This document shows positions 57,875 through 64,000 of a stretch of DNA of 64,000 nucleotides, piece after piece. The notes beneath the pieces are model-generated. The model made no database searches. It had not been told where the DNA came from and saw nothing but the letters and a program-made list of their open reading frames with translations. The position numbers and the translations under genes were made by a program. Location of the stretch: assembly GCF_007197645.1 (NCBI RefSeq), contig NZ_VKGK01000003.1, positions 1 to 64,000 of the forward strand, read 5' to 3'. The stretch is from Shewanella hanedai (GTDB lineage Bacteria > Pseudomonadota > Gammaproteobacteria > Enterobacterales > Shewanellaceae). Positions within the stretch are counted from its first letter, which is position 1, and each line of letters starts with the position of its first letter.

Positions 57875-59014
57875 ATGTTTGATTATGAAATGTTAAGATT
57901 GATCTGGTGGGTGCTAATTGGCGTGCTCTTCATTGGTTTTGCTGTCACAGACGGTTTCGATATGGGTGTTGGTGCACTTTTGCCTATCATAGGTAAAGAT
58001 GATACTGAGCGCCGTATTATGATCAACTCGATAGCCCCTCACTGGGATGGCAATCAGGTGTGGTTAATCACTGCGGGTGGCGCATTGTTTGCTGCTTGGC
58101 CTATGGTTTACGCCGTTTCATTCTCGGGATTCTATGTCGCGATGATGTTGGTACTGTTTGCCTTGTACCTTCGTCCTGTTGGCTTTGATTACCGTTCTAA
58201 AATTGAAGATCCAAGATGGCGCAGGTCATGGGATTGGGCATTGTTTATCGGTGGTTTTGTGCCGCCGCTGATCATAGGTGTCGCGTTTGGTAACTTGCTT
58301 CAAGGTGTGCCATTCAACTTTGATGAGTACTTACGTGCAACTTATCATGGTGGTTTCTTCGGTCTGTTGAATCCATTTGGTCTGCTTGCGGGTATTGTCT
58401 GTGTCAGCATGTTTATGATGCAAGGTGCCACTTGGCTACAGATGAAGACTGAAGGGGAGTTGCGAGTTCGTGCTGCTAATGCTTCTCAAGTTCTTTCTAT
58501 CATATTGTTTGTCTGCTTTGGTGCTGCGGGTGTTTGGTTGGTGAATGGTATCGATGGATATGTGATCACCTCTACTTTAAGTACCTATGGTATTTCAGAT
58601 CCGACCCTTAAAACGGTTGAGGTTCAAGCTGGCGCTTGGTTAGCAAACTACGACAAGTATCCAGTAACAATGATGTTCCCTGTATTGGGATTACTGATGC
58701 CAATTTTAGTATTGTTAACAAGTCGTTTAAATCGTTCAGGTTTTGCCTTCTTGTTCAGCTCATTGGCGATTGCTGCCGTTATCTTAACGTGCGGGTCTGC
58801 CATGTTCCCATTTGTTATGCCATCTTCACTCGAGCCAAATGTAAGTTTGACTATGTGGGATGCAACAGCAAGTGAAATGTCGTTAACTGTGATGACGTGG
58901 GCTGCGATTATCTTTATACCAATTGTACTGAGTTACACTGTGTACACTTACATGAAGATGTTTGGTCGTTTATCTCGTAGCTTCATTGATAATAATAAGA
59001 CGTCACTATACTAA
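57875..59014 (+). CDS. cydB: Cytochrome bd ubiquinol oxidase subunit II
   Basis: CydB is the structural partner of CydA. The 379 residues begin MFDYEMLRLIWWVLIGVLFIGFAVTDGFDMGVGALLP and contain ISPHW-type SIAPHWDGNQVWLITAGGALFAAWP, DPRWRRSWDWALFIGGFVPPLIIGVAFGNLLQG and a C-terminal SLTVMTWAAIIFIPIVLSYT helix. It starts 14 bases after cydA and has a standard length. cydX follows 15 bases later. Confidence 0.97.
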   Translation: MFDYEMLRLIWWVLIGVLFIGFAVTDGFDMGVGALLPIIGKDDTERRIMINSIAPHWDGNQVWLITAGGALFAAWPMVYAVSFSGFYVAMMLVLFALYLRPVGFDYRSKIEDPRWRRSWDWALFIGGFVPPLIIGVAFGNLLQGVPFNFDEYLRATYHGGFFGLLNPFGLLAGIVCVSMFMMQGATWLQMKTEGELRVRAANASQVLSIILFVCFGAAGVWLVNGIDGYVITSTLSTYGISDPTLKTVEVQAGAWLANYDKYPVTMMFPVLGLLMPILVLLTSRLNRSGFAFLFSSLAIAAVILTCGSAMFPFVMPSSLEPNVSLTMWDATASEMSLTVMTWAAIIFIPIVLSYTVYTYMKMFGRLSRSFIDNNKTSLY

Positions 59015-59029
59015 TAAGGAGCCGACACT

Positions 59030-59146
59030 ATGTGGTACTTTGCTTGGATACTTGGTGTATTACTGGCGTGTTCATTCGGAATTATCAATGCCCTTTGGCT
59101 TGAGACGACTGAAAACATGGACAGAGACACTGAAAATAAAGATTAA
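59030..59146 (+). CDS. cydX: Cytochrome bd oxidase small subunit CydX
   Basis: This 38-residue protein starts MWYFAWILGVLLACSFGIIN and continues ALWLETTENMDRDTEN. It has the single membrane helix and the MWYFxWxLGxxLA signature of CydX, which stabilises the oxidase and its hemes. AAGGAG lies eight bases upstream, and it is 15 bases after cydB. The tail after the helix is charged as in the family. No ybgE-like gene follows; a strong terminator ends the operon. Confidence 0.95.
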   Translation: MWYFAWILGVLLACSFGIINALWLETTENMDRDTENKD

Positions 59147-59182
59147 TCACTTACCTCAGTTTACTGATTAAGTTGATAACAA

Positions 59183-59222
59183 AAGCCCCGTCAATGCGTT
59201 AAGCATTACGGGGCTTTTTAAT
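59183..59222. terminator. Terminator of cydABX
   Basis: AAAAGCCCCGT (59183-59192 region) pairs with ACGGGGCTTTT, with an inner AATGC/GCATT helix. It can also serve the convergent TfoX-domain gene. Confidence 0.88.
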
Positions 59223-59260
59223 GGGGAAATGTTAACCGTGGCAATCATTATTTACTCTAT

Positions 59261-59533
59261 CTAGAAGTTAAGCTTTTCTAGTTCCCTTGCTGCATCAAGT
59301 GCCAACACTAATTCTCCTTTGCGAGTGTGAGCTATCTCTTGCCAATGAACCCCCTCAAGCACACCTACCAAGGCGTATAACATATTTAAACTCGATGTAT
59401 GTCCTGCACGCTCTAGCCTTATCATGGCGGTTATAGGACCAACAGCGTGCAGTTCAGCGCGAGTGTAAATCCCTATGTTATTTAACCAAGCTGTAGACTT
59501 AGGGCCTAGATTAGGAAGCTTATCGACATTCAC
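59261..59533 (-). CDS. TfoX C-terminal domain protein
   Basis: The 90-residue protein is only the TfoX/Sxy C-terminal domain. It shows KLPNLGPKSTAWLNNIGIYTRAELHAVGPI (helix-hairpin-helix type) and the family sequence LNMLYALVGVLEGVHWQEI. TfoX/Sxy full-length proteins coactivate competence genes with CRP and carry an extra N-terminal domain missing here; stand-alone C-domain proteins are widespread and uncharacterised. The start is GTG. It is convergent with cydX. Confidence 0.88.
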   Translation of the reverse strand: MNVDKLPNLGPKSTAWLNNIGIYTRAELHAVGPITAMIRLERAGHTSSLNMLYALVGVLEGVHWQEIAHTRKGELVLALDAARELEKLNF

Positions 59534-59617
59534 AATTGAGCCAGATTAAATTGATGTTATTTGAGACTGATATTGGCAGGTTTAATGTGAGGTGTCACGA
59601 GAGGATGAAAGGGGCTT

Positions 59618-59980
59618 ATACCCAAGCCACCTCAAGATGCTCGTTTCTGAGCCCCCGTAGGATAGCTGAACAAGGCAGTGATTGAGGATAATGGTTATTC
59701 CCTTATTGATATGACTAACACAGTGCAGGTATTCTACGGGAACTCCCAAAGGGCACGGCGAGAAGCAACATGTTTCTGCGTTATGAAATATTGAATTACG
59801 ACTGCATGGATGCAGAAGGTAGGGCGAAGCTGGATGCCAGAGCCGAGAATAACTAGTCCAACTATTTCATGAAGACCGCCATGGATGGCGGGAATGTCGT
59901 TAATGCAGGAGCAATTAACTACCTTGAACTCTGTCACTTCTCGACATGCTGAATCCTGCATCTTGAAGTAGCTTGGGTAT
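59618..59980. repeat. 363-bp MITE-like repeat with 23-bp terminal inverted repeats
   Basis: The left end begins ATACCCAAGCCACCTCAAG (23 bp through 59640). The right end, read inward on the other strand, begins ATACCCAAGCTACTTCAAG (59980-59958); they differ at two of 23 positions. No supported coding sequence is inside. The right-hand ~80 bp are homologous to the 3' end of the GGDEF gene at 10959, the outer end recurs at 28289, and an internal block recurs at 83-108. It lies directly beside the RND operon terminator. Confidence 0.85.
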
Positions 59981-59984
59981 ATAC

Positions 59985-60017
59985 AAAACAGGAACACTGG
60001 TTTTCAGTATTCCTGTT
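59985..60017 (-). terminator. Terminator of the RND efflux operon
   Basis: On the minus strand AACAGGAA (60017-60010) pairs with TTCCTGTT (59994-59987), with an inner ACTG/CAGT helix, followed by TTTTG. Confidence 0.75.
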
Positions 60018-60040
60018 AAGGATGAAGCATCACACTTTCA

Positions 60041-63000
60041 TTAACCGTTTATGGGAGGTTGGCTCGTTAAGTTACAGCCGATGTTTTTTGGCTTCATGAT
60101 CAATTGATACATAGTGGGTACCCAGATGAGGGATAACAAGGTGGTTAACAATGTTCCGCCAGCAATGGCTATGGCAAATGGAGGCCAAAAGCCACCCCCT
60201 GCAATGATAAGCGGCAAGAAGCCGCCTATCGTGGTTATGGTTGTTGAGCCGATATGACGGCCACAACTGGACACAACCTCGACGACACTTTGTATATTTC
60301 CTTGCCTAGCATCATTTTGGTCTTCAAGCTCTGCCAAGATAACAATGGCGGCATTAATGGCTAAGCCCATTAAGCCAAGCAGTCCTATTATCACGGTAAA
60401 GCCAAACGGATAACCAAATACAAAAACAGCAAGTAAACCAAGACCGGCAGATTGCAGGGCACTAAAGAGTATAATGGCGGTTAATCTGAACGAATTAAAG
60501 GATAAAACCACCGTGGCGAGCAGTAAGGTGACAACCAGAACCACGTTGGATAATAGATTCCCCACGGCTTCATTGCGCTTAGCGCTTTCACCGCCGACTT
60601 CAATTCGATAACCCGCAGGCAGTGACATGGCATCGATTCGAGATTGGGCGTCGTCAAGCACCTGTTGAGGGAGAACGCCACTAACAATATACGCTTCGAT
60701 GGTATTTACTCGCTGACCATCTCTGCGAGGGATTGCGCCACGGCTAACCTCGATTTGATTGTTAGCAAGTGCTGACAGTGGGATCCCATTGCCAGAGGGG
60801 GAGACTAAATTTATTTCAGAAAGCTTGGTTTGTTGTTCTCTGGTGCTGTCTTGTAATCTGACTCGAATAGGAAGTGATTCGGTTTGCTCGAGTATACTTC
60901 CACCATTGATCCCCGTCGTGGCCATCTGGATCTGTTTGGCAATATCCGTTAAATTCAATCCACTCATTAAACTGGCATCTTCATTGATTTGAAACCAAAT
61001 TTTAGGTGCGCCAGCACTTAAGGTTGCTCGAGTGTGGATGACATCGGGGGTATCGCTCAAAATACGTCTGGCCTCATCTCCAATGAGTCTAAGTTGATCC
61101 AGGTTTGGACCAAAGACTCTCAGTTCAACAGGGGCGTTGAAAGGTGGGCCTTGTTCCAGCATACGCACTAACACTTGCGCCGCAGGGAAGTGGTCATCCA
61201 ACTCTTGTTGAAGTTGCGGAATTAACGAATTGGCCGTTGCGAAATCAGTGACCTTAACCATAGCTTGTGCATAGTTGCTGGCACCTTGCTGACGTTGTAA
61301 AAGGTTGTAATAAAATGAGGGAGTATTGCCTCCAATAACCCAATCAATTCGCGTGATGCTTGATGTTAAACGTAAATGCGCATCCATACGTTCGATATAA
61401 GCGCGAGTGCTGTCGACACTGGCATGGGGAGGCATATAGACCTCTATCTGAAACATATCTCTATCTGATGGGGGAAAGAACTGTTCCGTCATCTTGCCTG
61501 CCGCCATAAAGCCAAGCGCGGGAATAATCCCGATCAATAAGGCTGACAGAATGGGGCGCTTTAAAGCCGTGGTTAATGTTGCTTTAAATAACTGACTCAC
61601 AAAGGGGAGGTCGATGCCACGTTGATACCAATGTTGTTGAGTGCCATCGGAACCGAATCGGCCAGCAAGGCCTGCGATTAATGTGTGGGAGATAAGGTAA
61701 GACCCCACTAGAGCAAACATCACAGAGATGGCGATGCCACCGACAAATTCTCCAGCAGCGCCAGGCATTAAAACGATAGGCGCAAACGCTAGCATTGTGG
61801 TGATGGTTGAGCCTGCTAAAGGTAACCAAAGGTGATGCAAGGTTTTAGTGACGGCTTCGAGGCGAGACAAACCTTGTTGTCGCCTTTGGGCAATCGCATC
61901 GACAATGACAATGGCATTATCGACCATAATTCCGAGTGCGACCACGAGCCCTGTGACTGACATCTGGTGGATGGGCAAGCCGATGTATTTCATACAAGCT
62001 AGCGTAAACAAGGCCGTCAAAGGTAGTGACAACGAGACGATGAGCGCGTTACGTAGCCCCAGCGTTAGCATGAGCACCACTAAAATGATGATAAAACCGA
62101 GTAGCAGGCTGCCCACTAATCCACCTAAACGATCGGTGGTATATCCCTCTTGATCGAATAACCACTGGATCTCGATGTTGGATGGAATACTGGTTTGCAG
62201 CTCTTCAACTGAGACTTTGACTCGTTCTAACCAGAGATCGACGCGGGTGTTGTTAAGCATACGAGCCGCGACCATGACACCTTGCTCTTGCTCTATTAAC
62301 GCAATGGAGTTGGCAGGGGTTTTAGCTTGCCTTTTGATGGTCGCAATATCGCCTAAACGAATGATCTGTCCGAGTTTATCAACTTTCAACGGTACTTGAC
62401 GCACGCGAGTGACTGAATCGAGCTCACCTGAGACTTCGATTAATGCACGGAAATTATTGTTGTTGATTTCACCGGCTGACACCTTGGTGTCAGCGTTTTC
62501 TAAGATCTGCGCAATAGCAGCCGGTGTTAATTTCAGTTGATTGGCTTTGTTGCCATCAAGTTGTACTAAGATCTCTTCAGTTGGGGCTCCATAGAGTTTT
62601 ACAAAGTCAGTACCACTGACTAGTCTCAATCTGCTTTGGAGCTCTTTGGCATAGCGGTTGAGCATATCGGTACGGACTTCCCCACCTCCTTTCCAGACTA
62701 AGCCTAAGATTGCGGTGCTGGCATAGCCAACTTGATCATCTAGGGTGGGACTTTGTGCTGCACTTGGGAGTAAAGGCTTTGCATCTGCAATCAGATCTCT
62801 GGCTCTTGACCAAACAGGATCGGTATCGATGACGTCATCTTTGAGTTCCAGTTGGATCACTGAAATTCCAGGTCTAGAAGTCGATTGGACTAATTTAATC
62901 TCTTCGAGTCTGCGCAGCTGATTCTCAAGCACTTCGGTTACTAAGGCTTCAACGCGTTCGGCTGATGCCCCTGGATATTGAGTGACTACAGACGAGAACC

Positions 63001-63121
63001 GATTGGTAATATCGGGATCTTCCATGCGCGGTAAACTGGATATCGCGCCAAAACCCGCCACAATAAGCAGCGCGATAAATAGACTCGCTAACCTGCCATT
63101 TTCTACAAAAGCCTTAATCAT
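60041..63121 (-). CDS. RND-family efflux permease
   Basis: The 1026-residue protein is a resistance-nodulation-division inner-membrane pump of the AcrB/HAE1 superfamily. The first helix region is IKAFVENGRLASLFIALLIVAGFGAISSLPRMEDPDI. The porter domains include VDKLGQIIRLGDIATIKRQ, and the transmembrane core has ALGIMVDNAIVIVDAIAQRRQQG and the second-half LGLMGLAINAAIVILAELEDQND. Sequence style is of the MdtB-like/uncharacterised RND group rather than AcrB itself. The substrate is unknown. The ATG at 63121 has AGAGGGT upstream; a duplicated copy of its first 21 bases lies at 63197-63177. It follows its adaptor gene. Confidence 0.92.
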   Translation of the reverse strand: MIKAFVENGRLASLFIALLIVAGFGAISSLPRMEDPDITNRFSSVVTQYPGASAERVEALVTEVLENQLRRLEEIKLVQSTSRPGISVIQLELKDDVIDTDPVWSRARDLIADAKPLLPSAAQSPTLDDQVGYASTAILGLVWKGGGEVRTDMLNRYAKELQSRLRLVSGTDFVKLYGAPTEEILVQLDGNKANQLKLTPAAIAQILENADTKVSAGEINNNNFRALIEVSGELDSVTRVRQVPLKVDKLGQIIRLGDIATIKRQAKTPANSIALIEQEQGVMVAARMLNNTRVDLWLERVKVSVEELQTSIPSNIEIQWLFDQEGYTTDRLGGLVGSLLLGFIIILVVLMLTLGLRNALIVSLSLPLTALFTLACMKYIGLPIHQMSVTGLVVALGIMVDNAIVIVDAIAQRRQQGLSRLEAVTKTLHHLWLPLAGSTITTMLAFAPIVLMPGAAGEFVGGIAISVMFALVGSYLISHTLIAGLAGRFGSDGTQQHWYQRGIDLPFVSQLFKATLTTALKRPILSALLIGIIPALGFMAAGKMTEQFFPPSDRDMFQIEVYMPPHASVDSTRAYIERMDAHLRLTSSITRIDWVIGGNTPSFYYNLLQRQQGASNYAQAMVKVTDFATANSLIPQLQQELDDHFPAAQVLVRMLEQGPPFNAPVELRVFGPNLDQLRLIGDEARRILSDTPDVIHTRATLSAGAPKIWFQINEDASLMSGLNLTDIAKQIQMATTGINGGSILEQTESLPIRVRLQDSTREQQTKLSEINLVSPSGNGIPLSALANNQIEVSRGAIPRRDGQRVNTIEAYIVSGVLPQQVLDDAQSRIDAMSLPAGYRIEVGGESAKRNEAVGNLLSNVVLVVTLLLATVVLSFNSFRLTAIILFSALQSAGLGLLAVFVFGYPFGFTVIIGLLGLMGLAINAAIVILAELEDQNDARQGNIQSVVEVVSSCGRHIGSTTITTIGGFLPLIIAGGGFWPPFAIAIAGGTLLTTLLSLIWVPTMYQLIMKPKNIGCNLTSQPPING

Positions 63122-63197
63122 TTTCAGTACCCTCTAGAGCATGAGCTAATACCACTCTAGCTAGCGTGTCCTTTACTTCTACAAAAGCCTTAATCAT
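63101..63197. repeat. 21-bp direct duplication at the start of the RND gene
   Basis: The 21 bases at 63101-63121, which read ATGATTAAGGCTTTTGTAGA onward on the minus strand, recur exactly at 63177-63197, 76 bp upstream. The upstream copy starts a 27-codon frame ending at 63114. The upstream ATG is three bases from the adaptor stop. Confidence 0.85.
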
Positions 63198-63200
63198 GAC

Positions 63201-64000
63201 TTACCTCGCCGCTACATTGGTGTTGTTCTTTACTCGCTGACCGACAACGAGTTTATGTAGCCCTTGACTGACATAGTGTTCATTAACCTGTAAGGCGCCT
63301 TGGATATAGGCCATATCATCTTTGGTATAGAGAATTTCAATATCTCTTCGCTCAATGCTGAACGTGTCTTCAACAGCATCAGAGCCTTCACTTGGCTTGA
63401 TGACATAAATGTTCCATAACCCTCTGATACCATCTGTTAATGCAGAAATAGGCACCCAATAGCCAGTTTGTTGTATCTGGGTGTCATAAATGAGATAGGC
63501 GATTTCGCCATTGATCACCTGAGCGTCGATGGGTAAGGACAGTCTAAGAGGTACGGTGCGAGTCACTGGATTCACTTCTGCGCCAATTCCCGCAATCTGT
63601 GCTGTGTAATTGTTGTCGCCAACGTTTAATAACACATCTTGTTTGGTTTTTAGCTGCTGAGCTATTTTGACTGGAACACCGACGAATGCTTGGGGGTTTT
63701 TGTTTTGAACTAAGGTAAAAATTGGAGTACCAAGTGCGACGACTTCCCCTAGGTTGCTATTTCGCTTACTGATCACGCCATTAAAAGGAGCCAGAAGAGA
63801 GGATTTCTCAATTCTTAATTCATTGGCGTGCTTGGATGCGATGAGCCTATTTTTAGCGGCAAGTAGACTGTTTAGTTGACCTTTGAGTTCATCGAGTTGC
63901 TGTTCAGAAGTGTAACCCTGTTTCTGTAATTCCAGACTGCGGTCTAAGGTACTTTTGGCCAAATTTAGATCGGCATTGTTTTGTGACAAACTGGCATCTA
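63201..64000 (-). CDS. RND periplasmic adaptor (membrane fusion protein), partial
   Basis: The visible part is the C-terminal ~265 residues of an HlyD/AcrA-type periplasmic adaptor: an alpha-hairpin (STLDRSLELQKQGYTSEQQLDELKGQLNSLLA) and the lipoyl half (SSLLAPFNGVISKRNSNLGEVVALGTPIFTLV). A beta-barrel and membrane-proximal domain follow (AQIAGIGAEVNPVTRTVPLRLSL; ALQVNEHYVSQGLHKLVVGQRV). The reading frame is open at the window edge (64000), so the true start and signal lie outside. It precedes the RND permease in one operon, and an outer-membrane partner is not in the window. Confidence 0.9.
   Translation of the reverse strand, partial: DASLSQNNADLNLAKSTLDRSLELQKQGYTSEQQLDELKGQLNSLLAAKNRLIASKHANELRIEKSSLLAPFNGVISKRNSNLGEVVALGTPIFTLVQNKNPQAFVGVPVKIAQQLKTKQDVLLNVGDNNYTAQIAGIGAEVNPVTRTVPLRLSLPIDAQVINGEIAYLIYDTQIQQTGYWVPISALTDGIRGLWNIYVIKPSEGSDAVEDTFSIERRDIEILYTKDDMAYIQGALQVNEHYVSQGLHKLVVGQRVKNNTNVAAR

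Noticed and set aside
63114..63197. 27-codon frame in the duplicated RND start
   Set aside because: Listed as part of the duplication; its sequence after residue 7 has no family support and it is more likely a by-product than a gene.
1..64000. CRISPR array, prophage, rRNA or tRNA genes
   Set aside because: No regularly spaced repeats, no phage structural or integrase genes, and no cloverleaf or rRNA-like stretch was found by eye.

Overview
The window is chromosomal DNA from a gammaproteobacterium, almost certainly a Shewanella species. Evidence is the gene order (ratA-rnfH opposite bamE, then a split-borosin methyltransferase/precursor pair, then aceB), Shewanella-style housekeeping blocks (rlmN-pilW-rodZ-ispG-hisS-yfgM-bamB-der; xseA opposite guaBA; purL; cydABX), moderate-to-low GC, and several copies of short interspersed repeats with terminal inverted repeats. 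No rRNA, tRNA, CRISPR array, transposase or prophage gene was found.

Layout. 1-1.7 kb: a repeat fragment, ratA, rnfH and bamE. 2.2-5.1 kb: a compact three-gene RiPP-type operon, made of a split borosin alpha-N-methyltransferase (SonM-like), a 72-residue precursor (SonA-like) and, two bases later, a membrane TPR-GGDEF diguanylate cyclase. 5.9-7.6 kb: malate synthase with no isocitrate lyase beside it. 7.9-14.2 kb: an HDOD-GAF regulator, an SnoaL-like exported protein, MtfA, and a translationally coupled solute-binding-protein/diguanylate-cyclase pair. The last ~21 codons of that cyclase come from an interspersed repeat. 14.4-15.6 kb: an orphan ParA plus a ribbon-helix-helix-like partner, with three 9-bp direct repeats upstream. 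16-20.7 kb: small proteins, GNAT, a 5'-nucleotidase-family enzyme, a CNNM-CBS protein and a 266-bp MITE-like repeat. 20.9-29.9 kb: the conserved rlmN-to-der block. 30-34.8 kb: a GH20 hexosaminidase lipoprotein divergent from a porin. 35-39.1 kb: two lipoproteins, a CYTH/class IV adenylate cyclase, a methyltransferase and a GNAT. 39.5-41.1 kb: a HipA-like kinase + DUF3037 pair bracketed by inverted copies of a repeat. 41.6-55 kb: xseA, guaBA, an OafA-type acyltransferase, tadA, mltF and purL. 55.3-55.6 kb: an apparently unannotated minus-strand unit with a structured leader, a 25-codon ORF and a terminator. 56.3-59.1 kb: cydABX with a perfect FNR-type box upstream. 59.2-64 kb: a TfoX C-terminal-domain protein, a 363-bp MITE-like repeat, and an RND pump with its adaptor, which runs off the window.

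Themes. Second-messenger signalling is prominent: two GGDEF proteins, an HDOD-GAF protein and CyaB. One cyclase sits in the borosin operon and the other is paired with a periplasmic binding protein that has no ABC permease. Interspersed repeats have shaped the window: one forms the C-terminus of a coding gene, two flank the HipA-like module, and others sit next to terminators. The best candidates for under-described biology are the borosin-GGDEF operon, the SBP-GGDEF pair, the HipA-like/DUF3037 module and the 25-codon minus-strand gene with its folded leader.
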